A DNA stretch of 64,000 nucleotides from Variovorax saccharolyticus (GTDB lineage Bacteria; Pseudomonadota; Gammaproteobacteria; Burkholderiales; Burkholderiaceae_C): the NCBI RefSeq assembly GCF_030316765.1, contig NZ_JASZYT010000004.1:455746-519745 (forward strand), given 5' to 3'. Positions 1 to 8,844 of the stretch are shown here, piece by piece. The position numbers were made by a program, and so were the translations under genes. Position 1 is the first letter of the stretch. Each line of letters begins with the position of its first letter. Under the pieces are notes generated by a model. That model was not told where the DNA came from, searched no databases, and saw only the letters and a program-made list of their open reading frames with translations.

Positions 1-1
1 G

Positions 2-979
2 CGAAGGCTTCGCCTGCAACAACTGGCGATCTTCGAGAAGGTCGTCGAGGCCGGGTCCATCCTGGCGGCTTCTCGCGAGCTGGCGATGACCCAGCCGGCG
101 GTGAGCAAGTCCATTCACGAACTGGAGCAGCAACTCGACGGCGTGCTGTTCGTGCGCGGCAAGCGCGGCGTTGTGCTGACCGAGTTCGGCTGCCTGTTCC
201 AGCGGCACACGAAGATCCTGATGGGCGAACTGCGCTACCTGGCGGAGGACCTGAACGCCTGGCAGACCGGTACCGCCGGCCACGTGGTCGTGGGCTCGCT
301 GATCGCCGCGTCCGCCACCTTGCTGCCGGAGGCGATCACGCGCTTGCGCGCGGCGGTCCCCGATGTGGTGGTCACGGTGCGGGTCGGACCGAACTCGGTG
401 CTGTTCCCGGCCCTTGCGCGCGGCGAACTGGACGTCGTGGTCGGCGCGCTGCCCGCGGAAGACGCCGAACTCCTGCGCCAGAACCATGCCGAACGCGCGG
501 AGCTCGAGCACGTGGCCCTCTACGAAGAGGCGCTGTGCGTCGTGGTCGGCAGCCAGCATGCCCTGGCGGCGCGGCGCCAACTCTGCCTTTCGGAACTGCA
601 CGCGCTCGAATGGATCGTGCCGACACAGGATTCCGCCGCGCACGCTTCGGTCAGGTCCTTCTTCAAGAAGGCAGGGCTGGCGATGCCGCGGCGCCTTGTC
701 GAGTCGGTGTCGATACTCACCAATCTCGGCCTGGTGTCGGCCGGTTCGATGGTCGCGCTGATGCCGCAGTCGGCGGCGGAGCGCTTCGCGCAGGCGGGGC
801 TGCTGGCCATCCTGCCGCTGGAGGGGCTGTCGCCTTTCAGCAGCGTGGGCTACACGGTGCGCGCGGATCGCGGGCCGAGCGCCGCGACCGAACACCTGCT
901 CGAAGCGCTGCGCGGCGTGGGCCGATCGCATGCGGCCGGCGTCGACGCATCGGCTTGTATTCCAGCGCTCTATGCCTGA
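2..979 (+). CDS. LysR-family transcriptional regulator (5' end outside window)
   Basis: The reading frame is open from base 2, so the true start lies upstream. The visible protein begins inside the winged helix-turn-helix: a helix with ASRELAMTQPAVSKSIHELE matches the LysR recognition helix. It is followed by the linker helix and a two-lobed effector-binding domain (GHVVVGSLIAASATLLPEAI and onward). LysR proteins usually activate a neighbouring operon in response to a small ligand. The nearest downstream gene is a porin on the same strand 145 bases away, so regulation of that porin is possible but unproven; the real target may be divergent and outside the window. Family assignment is firm, ligand unknown. 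Confidence 0.9.
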   Translation, partial: RRLRLQQLAIFEKVVEAGSILAASRELAMTQPAVSKSIHELEQQLDGVLFVRGKRGVVLTEFGCLFQRHTKILMGELRYLAEDLNAWQTGTAGHVVVGSLIAASATLLPEAITRLRAAVPDVVVTVRVGPNSVLFPALARGELDVVVGALPAEDAELLRQNHAERAELEHVALYEEALCVVVGSQHALAARRQLCLSELHALEWIVPTQDSAAHASVRSFFKKAGLAMPRRLVESVSILTNLGLVSAGSMVALMPQSAAERFAQAGLLAILPLEGLSPFSSVGYTVRADRGPSAATEHLLEALRGVGRSHAAGVDASACIPALYA

Positions 980-1123
980 GGCCGAACAAGTCATTATTCA
1001 AGAACGACTCGGCTTCCTAGACTGCACGGGCCTTGCGCAGTCTGCTGCTGCAGCGATCTCGAATCGGCTCCCGCACCCAGACGGCTCCTTGCGTGTTCGA
1101 TCAACCAAGACCGAGTCATCACC

Positions 1124-2209
1124 TTGAACCTCAACTCTCGCGCGACCCTGGCCACCCTGGCCTTCATCACTGCCTGCGGCAGCGCTTCCGCCCAGTCTTC
1201 CGTCACTCTCTTCGGTGTGCTCGACACCGCGGTCAGCCACTACTCGAACGGTCCCACCCATCAGACCGTCCTGAGCAATTCCAACCTGTTCAACAGCAGG
1301 CTGGGATTTCGCGGCAGCGAGGACCTGGGTGGGGGCCTCTCGGCTTCCTTCTGGCTCGAGGGTGCGCTGACGCCCGACGACGGCAATGCGAACGGCTTCA
1401 ACTTCATGCGACGTTCCACGGTCAGCCTGGGCAGCGCCTGGGGCGAGTTGCGCCTGGGACGCGATTTCACGCCGACCTTCTGGAACGAGGCCGTGTTCGA
1501 TCCCTTCGGCGCCGTCGGCGTGGGTGCCCTGGTCATGTCCCCGGCGCGCAGCAGCAGCACGGCGGCCGGTCGGGCGCGATGGACCTCGGACTTCGGTGCC
1601 AACAACCCGGCCTACATCCGCGCCAGCAACACGGTGGGCTACTTCCTGCCTCCGACACTCGGCGGCTTCTACGGCCAGTTGCAGTACGCCCTCGACGAAC
1701 AGGTGACGCCGGGCAACGACCAGGGCCGATTCATGTCCGGCCGCTTCGGCTATGCGAAGGGGCCGCTCAACGCCGCGCTGTCGATCGGCAAGACCACCGG
1801 CTCCGATCCCGCCAGCGCGGCGGCTCCCGACATCACGACCTACAACCTCGGCGCTTCCTATGATCTCGGATTCGCCAGGCTGTCGGGGATGTACTCGCGG
1901 GAGAAGTACGAGCGGGCCGCGGTGTCCAACACCGGCAAGGGATACATGGTCGGCGTCAACGTGCCCGTCGGCGTCGGGAACATCGTGGCCGCCTACTCGC
2001 GCATCGAGATCGACCTGCCGCGCACGCCGACCTCGGACAAGATGGCGGTGGGCTATGTGCACAACCTGTCGAAGCGCACGGCGCTCTACGCGACCTACGC
2101 CCGCCTGGGCAACAAGGGCGATGCGCTGCTCAGCGTCGCGGCGAGCCTGCCCGGCAGGCCCAACACCAGCTCCAGCGGGTACGACCTCGGCATCCGTCAC
2201 GCCTTCTGA
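1124..2209 (+). CDS. Gram-negative general porin (Burkholderia/Neisseria type)
   Basis: This 361-residue outer-membrane beta-barrel protein should form a trimeric diffusion pore. Residues 1-23 form a signal peptide ending in GSASAQ, followed by SSVTLFGVLDTAV, the usual first strand of betaproteobacterial 16-stranded porins. The sequence alternates short amphipathic strands and loops, and it ends in RHAF; a C-terminal phenylalanine is the usual BAM recognition signal. The proposed start is a TTG at 1124 because no ATG precedes the signal peptide; no strong Shine-Dalgarno is visible, so the start is less certain than the family. Porins of this kind commonly sit beside catabolic genes in Burkholderiales. 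Confidence 0.9.
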   Translation: MNLNSRATLATLAFITACGSASAQSSVTLFGVLDTAVSHYSNGPTHQTVLSNSNLFNSRLGFRGSEDLGGGLSASFWLEGALTPDDGNANGFNFMRRSTVSLGSAWGELRLGRDFTPTFWNEAVFDPFGAVGVGALVMSPARSSSTAAGRARWTSDFGANNPAYIRASNTVGYFLPPTLGGFYGQLQYALDEQVTPGNDQGRFMSGRFGYAKGPLNAALSIGKTTGSDPASAAAPDITTYNLGASYDLGFARLSGMYSREKYERAAVSNTGKGYMVGVNVPVGVGNIVAAYSRIEIDLPRTPTSDKMAVGYVHNLSKRTALYATYARLGNKGDALLSVAASLPGRPNTSSSGYDLGIRHAF

Positions 2210-2337
2210 GTCCGGCGTCCCGGGGCGCTTGCGCGCGTCCCGAGGGCTTGCCTCTGCCATGCCGTATATTTCGGTCCAGGTTCAAACGAACTGTCCCCAC
2301 GCAACATTCCATCAGAAAGCACTTGAGGAGTTTTGCC

Positions 2338-2550
2338 ATGCGTTTGCTTCGACGGATCGCTCGTTCCCAACGGCTGACCGAACTCATCGGAACGGCCGAG
2401 GTCGCGAGGGCCGAAGACTACGAAAAGAAGGGCTGGGTCATCGTTCGCCGCACGAGCATGCCGGCGCCTCAGCAGGCGGCCGGGTTCCAGACTGTCTATG
2501 CGCAGATCACGGACGCCGGGCGCCACTTTCTCGATGGCACGGCGCCGTAG
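2338..2550 (+). CDS. Small hypothetical protein (70 aa)
   Basis: A short reading frame starts at the ATG at 2338, preceded by GAGGAG eight bases upstream, which is a good ribosome-binding site and decides the start. The product is basic at the N-terminus (MRLLRRIARSQRL) and has a middle stretch (EDYEKKGWVIVRRTSMP) and a C-terminus (VYAQITDAGRHFLDGT) that look like small soluble protein secondary structure. I do not recognise a family. It is convergent with the enoyl-CoA hydratase gene 33 bases downstream. It could be a stress or regulatory small protein; no function is assigned. Confidence 0.55.
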   Translation: MRLLRRIARSQRLTELIGTAEVARAEDYEKKGWVIVRRTSMPAPQQAAGFQTVYAQITDAGRHFLDGTAP

Positions 2551-2583
2551 CACGGCGGTCCGCCGGCGTGCGGCCGATAGCCC

Positions 2584-3396
2584 TCATCGCCCCGAAAAGC
2601 GTGCGGGCCGCCGCTCGATGAAATGCGCCACGCCCTCGGTGAAGTCCTCGCTGCGGATGCTCTCGACCATCTCGGCATTGGCGAGCGTCACGGCCTCGCC
2701 CAGTGACTGGTAGGGCGCCTCCCACAGCTGTCGCTTCATGACGCGCACCGAGCGCGGCGACACTTCGGCGGAGAGCGTGCTGGCCAGTGCCTGCGCCTCG
2801 GCGAGCAAACGCTCGGCCGGGACGACCCGGTTCACCAGGCCCATGCCGAGCGCCTCCGGCGCGTCGATCTTGCGAGAGGTCAGCAACAGGTCCGTGGCGT
2901 GGGCATGGCCGACGATGCGCGGCAGCATCCACGAGATGCCGTGCTCGGCGATCAGGCCGCGCTTGGCGAATGCGGTGGCGAAGACCGCCTTGTCGGAGGC
3001 GATGCGGAAGTCGCTGTAAAGCGCCATCACCAGGCCGAGCCCGGCTGCGGCACCATTGATCGCACAGATCACCGGCTTGGGGGCCGCGGGGAAATAGGAG
3101 TATCGCGTCTGGTAGTCGGCCCTGCGGTTCATGTCGAAGGGGCGCATCCACTGCTCGGCGCGGATGTCCTCGGGCGGCAGCACTTCCAGCTCTTCCATGT
3201 CCATGCCGGCGCAGAAGGCGCGGCCCGCGCCGGTGAGGACGATGGCTCGCACCGCGTCGTCGCGGCCGGCCTGCTCGATCGCCGTGCGCAGTTCGGCCTC
3301 GAGGATCCGGGTCAGCGCATTCATGCGCTCCGGGCGGTTCAGCGTGATGGTCGCGACGTGGCCGTCGACCGTGTAGAGAATTTGTTCGAAGGTCAT
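2584..3396 (-). CDS. Enoyl-CoA hydratase/isomerase family protein
   Basis: This 270-residue crotonase-fold protein acts on a CoA thioester. It has the family N-terminus (TITLNRPERMNALT), the first oxyanion-hole segment (GAGRAFCAGMD) and the second (INGAAAGLGLVMAL). In the catalytic helix it reads FAKRGLIAEHG: the first catalytic glutamate position is occupied by a non-acidic residue, while the second glutamate (AEHG) is present, a pattern seen in family members that are not standard beta-oxidation hydratases. The ATG at 3396 was chosen because sequence upstream loses family character. It is the last gene of the leftward operon, 11 bases after the aldehyde dehydrogenase. Hydratase, lyase or isomerase activity cannot be distinguished by eye. 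Confidence 0.9.
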   Translation of the reverse strand: MTFEQILYTVDGHVATITLNRPERMNALTRILEAELRTAIEQAGRDDAVRAIVLTGAGRAFCAGMDMEELEVLPPEDIRAEQWMRPFDMNRRADYQTRYSYFPAAPKPVICAINGAAAGLGLVMALYSDFRIASDKAVFATAFAKRGLIAEHGISWMLPRIVGHAHATDLLLTSRKIDAPEALGMGLVNRVVPAERLLAEAQALASTLSAEVSPRSVRVMKRQLWEAPYQSLGEAVTLANAEMVESIRSEDFTEGVAHFIERRPARFSGR

Positions 3397-3407
3397 GGTT
3401 GGGAGGG

Positions 3408-4847
3408 TCAGTGGATGGCGTTCTCGATGAAGGCGGCGGGCAACTGGATCGATACCGGTTCGACGAACTCGTCGATGCCGTAGCGCCCGTTCTCGCGCCC
3501 GATGCCCGATTGCTTGAAGCCCCCGAATGGCGCTGCAGGGTTGAACGGCGCGCCGTTGATGTCGACCTGGCCGGCGCGCAGGCGGCGGGCGACCGCGAGC
3601 GTCGCCGCGTCGACCGGGCCCCACACCGCGGCTGCCAGGCCGTAGTCGGTGCCGTTGGCCAGCGCGATGCCGTCCTCCACCTCGTCGTAGCCGATCAGCA
3701 CCAGCACCGGACCGAAGACTTCATCGCGCGCCACCGCCATCCCGGGCGTCACGTCGGCCAGCACGGTGGGGCGCACGAAGTAGCCGTGCGGCGGCAGTTC
3801 GGGCGGGCTTCCGAGCGTTCGTGCGCCTGCCGCCAGGGCCTCGGCGATCAGGCCTTCGACCTTGCGCTGCTGCGCCTTTGAAATCAGCGGCCCGAGCCGG
3901 GTCGCGCCATCGGCCGGGTCGCCCATGCGCAGGGCGGCCAGCAGGTCGGCGGCTGCGGCTTCGGCAGCGCCGAGCCAGGTCCGCGGCACCAGCAGCCGCG
4001 TGGTCGCCGAACAGGTCTGGCCGGAATTGAGCATGCAGCCCGCCAGCGTGGTCTTGACGGCGGCCGCCAGATCCGCGCCGGGGAGGACCAGCGCCGCCGA
4101 TTTGCCGCCCAACTCGAGCGCCACGCGCTTGATGCCGTCGCCGGCGATGGCCGCGATGTGGCGGCCGGCACGGGTGGAGCCGGTGAAGGACACCATGTCC
4201 ACATCGGGATGCCGGACCAGCGCCTCGCCGACCTCCGGTCCGGTCCCGTGCACGAGATTGAAGACGCCGGCCGGCAGCCCGGCCTGGAGCACCGCCTCGG
4301 CGAGCAGGAAGGCGCTGGTGGGAGCCAGTTCGGACGGCTTGAGCACGACCGTGCAGCCGGCCAGCAGCGCGGGAGCGATCTTGCCGGTGATCTGGTGCAG
4401 GGGGTAGTTCCAGGGGGTGATGCAGGCCACGACGCCGGTAGCCACCTGCTGGACCAGCGAATGGCCGATGCGCGATTCCCATTCGAACGCCGCGGCCAGG
4501 TCCGCGTACATGTCCCAGGCGGCGATGGGCGCGCCGACCTGAATCCGCGCGGCCAGCTTGCGCGGCATGCCGACCTCCCGCGAGATCGCGGTGGTCAGGG
4601 CCTCGGACTGTTCGCGCAGCGCCGCGGCGATGCGGCGAACGGCGGCGACGCGCTCCATGGGCGGCGTGGCGGCCCAGCCCGCGAAGGCGCGGCGAGCGGC
4701 GGCCACCGCGGCGTCGACATCGGCCAGCGAGGCGCTGCGATAGGAAGCGAAGGTCTCTTCGGTGAAGCTGTCGGTGACGGGCAGGTCGTCCGCGCCATGG
4801 GCGGGCGCCATGGCGCCGTCGATGAAGAGCTGTTTGAAAGGGGTCAT
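3408..4847 (-). CDS. NAD(P)-dependent aldehyde dehydrogenase
   Basis: This 479-residue protein has the normal length for the aldehyde dehydrogenase superfamily and should oxidise an aldehyde to the carboxylic acid. Visible family motifs are ITPWNYPLHQITGKIAPALL (cofactor and structural region), VSFTGSTRAGRHIA, the general base glutamate in LELGGKSAALV, the nucleophilic cysteine in NSGQTCSATTRLL, and PFGGFKQSGIGREN near the C-terminus. It starts at the ATG at 4847 (MTPFKQLFIDG). It lies between two enoyl-CoA hydratase-family genes downstream of an acyl-CoA synthetase, so a role analogous to vanillin or benzaldehyde dehydrogenase in side-chain shortening of aromatic acids is plausible but inferred. 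Confidence 0.93.
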   Translation of the reverse strand: MTPFKQLFIDGAMAPAHGADDLPVTDSFTEETFASYRSASLADVDAAVAAARRAFAGWAATPPMERVAAVRRIAAALREQSEALTTAISREVGMPRKLAARIQVGAPIAAWDMYADLAAAFEWESRIGHSLVQQVATGVVACITPWNYPLHQITGKIAPALLAGCTVVLKPSELAPTSAFLLAEAVLQAGLPAGVFNLVHGTGPEVGEALVRHPDVDMVSFTGSTRAGRHIAAIAGDGIKRVALELGGKSAALVLPGADLAAAVKTTLAGCMLNSGQTCSATTRLLVPRTWLGAAEAAAADLLAALRMGDPADGATRLGPLISKAQQRKVEGLIAEALAAGARTLGSPPELPPHGYFVRPTVLADVTPGMAVARDEVFGPVLVLIGYDEVEDGIALANGTDYGLAAAVWGPVDAATLAVARRLRAGQVDINGAPFNPAAPFGGFKQSGIGRENGRYGIDEFVEPVSIQLPAAFIENAIH

Positions 4848-4852
4848 CTGTA

Positions 4853-5647
4853 TCAATCCTTGCGTGGGTCCGAAGTCTTGGGGGCGTCGCGTTTGGCGAG
4901 GAACTCGCGCATGACGCGCTGAGGCTCGCCGGTGGAATAGCACTCGAGCTGGTAGCGGATGCCGGCGCTGCATGCCTCGTCGAAGCCGGCCTGGGTGCGT
5001 TCGCGAAAGCGCTGCTTGGTGGTGCGCAGCGCCGCGCCGGGGAGGGCGGCCAGGGCGCGCGCGCGCTCGAGCGCGCGCGGCAGCACCTGCTCGGGTGCCA
5101 CCAGGTCATTGACCAGGCCCAGTGCATGCGCGCGTTCGCCGGTGATCAGTTCGCCGGTGAGCGAGAGCTGCTGGTTGAGCGAATGGCCGATCTGCAGCGA
5201 CATCAGGTAGGAGCCCACGATGCTGGCCAGCCCGGCCTTGACTTCGGGCTGCCCCATGCGCAGCGTCGGATGGGCCACGCGCAAGTCGCACATCAGCGCG
5301 ATCTGGAATCCCGCACCGACCGCGGTGCCGTTGAGCGCCGCGACGATCGGCTTGGAGACATCGCGCACGGCCTGGTACATCGCGTGCTGCCGGTTGAGCC
5401 AGCCCGCCAGCGTGCCGGTGTCGATCGCGGCCGACTCGTCCAGGTCCTGGCCACCGCAGAAGGCCCGCTCGCCGCTGCCGGTCAGCACGATCGCCTGCAC
5501 GCCCGGATCGGCGTCGAGGGCGTAGAGCTGCTCGCGCAGTGCGGCACGCAAGCCGGCATCCACCGCATTCATCACGGCAGGGCGGTTCAGCCGAAGCACC
5601 GCCGTGCCGTCCTGCATGTCGATCCGCAGGCATTCACTGTGCTGCAT
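4853..5647 (-). CDS. Enoyl-CoA hydratase/isomerase family protein (second paralogue)
   Basis: This 264-residue crotonase-fold protein has the motifs AVLRLNRPAVMNAVD, GSGERAFCGGQDL (oxyanion hole) and LNGTAVGAGFQIALMCDLR. The catalytic helix reads MGQPEVKAGLASIVGS: here the first glutamate position is filled and the second is not, the opposite of the paralogue at 2584-3396, so the two enzymes probably catalyse different steps. Its stop lies five bases before the aldehyde dehydrogenase start, and its 5' end overlaps the acyl-CoA synthetase gene by 14 bases, so translation is likely coupled. A hydratase or hydratase-lyase role on an aryl- or alkyl-enoyl-CoA is inferred. Confidence 0.9.
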   Translation of the reverse strand: MQHSECLRIDMQDGTAVLRLNRPAVMNAVDAGLRAALREQLYALDADPGVQAIVLTGSGERAFCGGQDLDESAAIDTGTLAGWLNRQHAMYQAVRDVSKPIVAALNGTAVGAGFQIALMCDLRVAHPTLRMGQPEVKAGLASIVGSYLMSLQIGHSLNQQLSLTGELITGERAHALGLVNDLVAPEQVLPRALERARALAALPGAALRTTKQRFRERTQAGFDEACSAGIRYQLECYSTGEPQRVMREFLAKRDAPKTSDPRKD

Positions 5648-7760
5648 GCGAGGCTCCCTGGCGTTCGATCACTGCGTCGACGGCCCATCCGCCCTGGCCC
5701 GCATCGCCGACGATGAGCGGGTTCAAGTCGATCGACGCGATGTCTTGCGGGTGCGCCGCCGCGAGGGCGCCGAGCGCCACCGCGGCGCGCGCGACCACGC
5801 CCAGGTCCATGGGCGCCTCGCCCCGGACGCCGGCGAGGATCGGCGCGATGCGCAGCCGAGCGAGCTTGGCCATCACGTCGGACTCCGAGAACGGATGGAG
5901 CAGAACCACGAAGTCGCGCAGGGCCTCGACGTACTTGCCGCCATCGCTGACCATCACGACGGTTCCGAACAGCGGGTCCTGGCGCACGCCGAGCGCGAAC
6001 TCGCGGCGTCCGCGCACCCTTTGCGCGACGATGACGCCGTCCAGCGGCAGGTCTATGGCCGCGACCCGTTCGGCGCATGCGGTCCAGGCCTGGCGAACCT
6101 GCTCCGCGGTCTGCACGTCGATGAAGACCAGGCCATGTTCGGACTTGTGGGGAATCCGGGCCGAACATGCCTTGACCACGACCTGCGGTCCCAGCGCCTG
6201 CCAGGCGGCGACGGCTTCGTCCGCGCTGCGGCACAGGCGCAATGGCACCGTGGGGATGCCGCAGGCGGCCAGCAGGGCAAGACTGTCCGCCTCGCTCAGC
6301 AGCGGCCCATCGCGGTCCGGCAGTGCCGGTGCCGGCATCGCGGGCGCCGGCAGCGCGTGGCGTGCCGCGGCCTGCTGCATCAGCATGCCGTGGCGGCTCC
6401 ACTGATGCAGCGCGTCGACGGCGTCGGTCTCGTGGGAGAACACCGGAACGCCGGCTTCGCGGAAGGCCTGCCGCACCGAGGCTTGCGGCGCCGACACCAC
6501 GCACGGCTTGTTGCGTGCCTGGGCGAAACGCGCGGTGTCGCGCGCCATGCCGGGAACGTCGTAGCCTTCACCGGCCACCGGCACGCCGACCAGGAACATG
6601 TCGGCCTGCGGGTCGGCCGCCAGTGCGCCCAGCGTGTCGGCATACATGCCGCCCTGCGTCATGAGCGAGGCCGTGAGGTCGACCGGATTCTGTGCCGTCG
6701 CGAAGCTCGGCATGATGCCGGCGAGGGCGTCGATGACCGGCCTGCCGAGTTCCGCCAGCGGCAAGCCCAGCGTATCGGCCGCATCGGCGCAGAGCACGCC
6801 GACCGCGCCGCTGTGGCTCATGACGACCAGATGTTCGGCGGCTCGGGGCGGAGCGCCGAGATAGAGCTCGACCGCGTTGACCAGGCCCTGCACGTCGTTG
6901 GCACGCCAGATGCCGTGGCGCTCGAAGAAGGCGTCGACCACCACGTCGTCGTTGACGATGGCGCCGGTGTGCGAGGCGGCGGCCTTGGCGCCGTGCGCGC
7001 TGCGGCCCGACTTGAGCGCGATCACGGCGGCGCCGCGCGCCGCGGCGAGCCGCGCCACCTCCGCGAGCATGGCGGGGTCGCGCAAGGACTCGATGTACAT
7101 CAGCACGACGCGTACCTCCGGGTCCGCGGCCGCGGTCAACGCCAGCTCGCACACCGATGCGTCGGCGTCATTGCCCGATGCGACCAGGTAGCGCACCCCG
7201 ACGCCTCGCTCCCGCAGCATCGCGTACGGCATCACGCTTGCCGCGCCGCTCTGGCTGACGATGGCGACCGGGCCGTCGCGGGGCTCGATTTCCATGAACA
7301 TGGTGCTGAAGTTCATCACCGCGCCGGTCTGGAAATTGGCCACGCCCTGCGCATTCGGCCCCACCAGGCGAATGCCGAGACGGTGCGCCTGCGCCACCAG
7401 CGCCTGCTGGCGCGCCAAGCCCTCGGCGCCGGTTTCGCCAAAGCCCGAACTCATGACGATCGCGGTGCCGACGCCGCGCGCTGCGCATTGGTCGATCACG
7501 CCGGCGACCGCATCCTGGCCGACCGCGACGATGGCCACGTCCGGCGCCTCGGGCGTGGCCGCGAGGGAAGGGTAGGCGTCGAGGCCCTGGACCGTCGTGC
7601 GCCCGGGATTGATCGGGTAGACCGCGCCCTGGAATCCAAAGCGCTGGAGGTAGTGCAGCGGGCGGCCGCCGACCTTGTTGCGGTCTTCGGTCGCGCCGAC
7701 GACGGCGATGCGGCGCGGTGCGAAAGCGCGTTGCAGCCGGGGATCGAGGAGCTTGGTCAT
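5634..7760 (-). CDS. NDP-forming acyl-CoA synthetase (CoA-binding plus ATP-grasp)
   Basis: This 708-residue protein has an N-terminal Rossmann-type CoA-binding domain (RRIAVVGATEDRNKVGG), succinyl-CoA-ligase-like central domains (IVSQSGAASVMPYAML, VVMSHSGAVGVLCADAA) and a C-terminal ATP-grasp domain (VVVKACSARIPHKSEHG). This is the acetyl-CoA synthetase/Pat/FerA-like arrangement. It should activate a carboxylic acid to its CoA ester using a nucleoside triphosphate. The known ferulate-activating enzyme FerA of Sphingobium belongs to this superfamily and works with a hydratase-lyase and an aldehyde dehydrogenase, the same set found here. The ATG at 7760 (MTKLLDPRLQ) is preferred over an upstream start that adds a basic, non-family tail. 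Confidence 0.9.
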   Translation of the reverse strand: MTKLLDPRLQRAFAPRRIAVVGATEDRNKVGGRPLHYLQRFGFQGAVYPINPGRTTVQGLDAYPSLAATPEAPDVAIVAVGQDAVAGVIDQCAARGVGTAIVMSSGFGETGAEGLARQQALVAQAHRLGIRLVGPNAQGVANFQTGAVMNFSTMFMEIEPRDGPVAIVSQSGAASVMPYAMLRERGVGVRYLVASGNDADASVCELALTAAADPEVRVVLMYIESLRDPAMLAEVARLAAARGAAVIALKSGRSAHGAKAAASHTGAIVNDDVVVDAFFERHGIWRANDVQGLVNAVELYLGAPPRAAEHLVVMSHSGAVGVLCADAADTLGLPLAELGRPVIDALAGIMPSFATAQNPVDLTASLMTQGGMYADTLGALAADPQADMFLVGVPVAGEGYDVPGMARDTARFAQARNKPCVVSAPQASVRQAFREAGVPVFSHETDAVDALHQWSRHGMLMQQAAARHALPAPAMPAPALPDRDGPLLSEADSLALLAACGIPTVPLRLCRSADEAVAAWQALGPQVVVKACSARIPHKSEHGLVFIDVQTAEQVRQAWTACAERVAAIDLPLDGVIVAQRVRGRREFALGVRQDPLFGTVVMVSDGGKYVEALRDFVVLLHPFSESDVMAKLARLRIAPILAGVRGEAPMDLGVVARAAVALGALAAAHPQDIASIDLNPLIVGDAGQGGWAVDAVIERQGASHAAQ

Positions 7761-7768
7761 GGCGTCGC

Positions 7769-8746
7769 TCAATCGAGGCTGGCGCCGGAGGCCTTGACCA
7801 CGGGCGCCCACTTGGCGGTGTCGCTGCGGATCAGCGCGGCGAACTCCGCCGGCGTGGTGGTCCGCGCCTCGGCGCCGTCGGCTTCCATGCGCTTCTTCAT
7901 GTCGTCGCTCGCCATGACCGCGACCATCTCGCGGTTCAGGCGCTCGACCACGGGAGCGGGCGTCGCCCTGGGCGCCAGCACGCCGTACCAGATCGTCACG
8001 TCGAAACCCTTGAGGCCGGCTTCCTGGGCGGTCGGCACGGTCGGCAGCAGCGGCGAGCGCTTCGGTCCGGTGACCGCGAGCGCACGCACCTTGCCCGCGG
8101 CGATGTTCTGCGTCTGCTGCGCGATCGTGTCGAACATCATCGACAGGCGTCCGCCCAGCAGGTCCACCATCGCCGGCGCGGAGCCCTTGTACGGGACGTG
8201 CGTGATCTGGATGCCGGCGGTGCTGCGGAACAGCTCGCCCGAGAGATGGTTCGAGCTTCCGTTCCCGGCCGAGCCGTAAGTCAGTTCACCGGGCCTGGCC
8301 TTGGCGAGCGCGATCAGGTCGGCCAGGTTCCGGGCGGGGATTTCGGGGCTGGCGACCAGCACGTTCATCGTCGTGGCCATGAGGCTGACCGGGGCGAAGT
8401 CCTTCACCGGGTCGTAGCGCAGCCTGGCATAGAGGCTCGGATTGATGGCCATCGTGCCGGTGGTGCCGAAGAACAGCGTATGGCCGTCGGCCGGCGCCCG
8501 GGCCACGAGTTCGGCGGCAATGCCGCCACCGGCGCCGCCCCGGTTGTCGATGATCACCTGCTGGCCCAGGCGGTCTCCGAGCTTCTGGGCCAGCAGGCGC
8601 GCCATGGCGTCGGTCGGGCCGCCGGCGGGGAAGGGCACGACCAGCGTGACGGCCTGCCGGGGGTAGGCGGCCTCCTGGGCGTGGAGCGGGGCGGCCAGCA
8701 GCGAGGCGGCCGCCATCGCGAACGCGATCGGGTGCTTGAACTTCAA
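7769..8746 (-). CDS. Bug/TctC-family periplasmic solute-binding receptor
   Basis: This 325-residue protein is a tripartite-tricarboxylate-type receptor. Residues 1-23 form a signal peptide ending in APLHAQ; the mature protein starts with YPRQAVTLVVPFPAGGPTD, the family hallmark for carboxylate ligand binding, followed by the two-lobed fold (VIIDNRGGAGGGIAAELV). The start codon is TTG at 8746, supported by AAAGGAG six bases upstream. No TctA or TctB membrane genes are adjacent, as is common for the expanded Bug set of Burkholderiales, where receptors can deliver ligands to shared permeases or act as sensors. Being first in the operon with an acyl-CoA synthetase, it probably binds the acid that the operon degrades. 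Confidence 0.92.
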   Translation of the reverse strand: MKFKHPIAFAMAAASLLAAPLHAQEAAYPRQAVTLVVPFPAGGPTDAMARLLAQKLGDRLGQQVIIDNRGGAGGGIAAELVARAPADGHTLFFGTTGTMAINPSLYARLRYDPVKDFAPVSLMATTMNVLVASPEIPARNLADLIALAKARPGELTYGSAGNGSSNHLSGELFRSTAGIQITHVPYKGSAPAMVDLLGGRLSMMFDTIAQQTQNIAAGKVRALAVTGPKRSPLLPTVPTAQEAGLKGFDVTIWYGVLAPRATPAPVVERLNREMVAVMASDDMKKRMEADGAEARTTTPAEFAALIRSDTAKWAPVVKASGASLD

Positions 8747-8793
8747 GGTGTCTCCTTTGAGGTGGGTGCAGCCCGAGGTTAGGGCGCGCTGTC

Positions 8794-8844
8794 ATTTCCA
8801 TAAAGAGCAAGTAGTGGATTTCTGATTTCCATTAAAGTGAAATC
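8794..8844. promoter_or_regulatory. Divergent control region with repeated LysR-type half sites
   Basis: Between the Bug receptor gene and the divergent LysR gene, two near-identical direct repeats, ATTTCCATAAAG (8794-8805) and ATTTCCATTAAAG (8825-8837), are spaced 31 bases apart, about three helical turns. The second lies in an inverted repeat GATTTC-N9-GAAATC (8824-8844) that ends exactly at the ATG of the regulator. Such an arrangement fits a LysR tetramer binding a recognition site and an activation site and repressing its own gene. Binding is inferred from geometry only. Confidence 0.5.
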
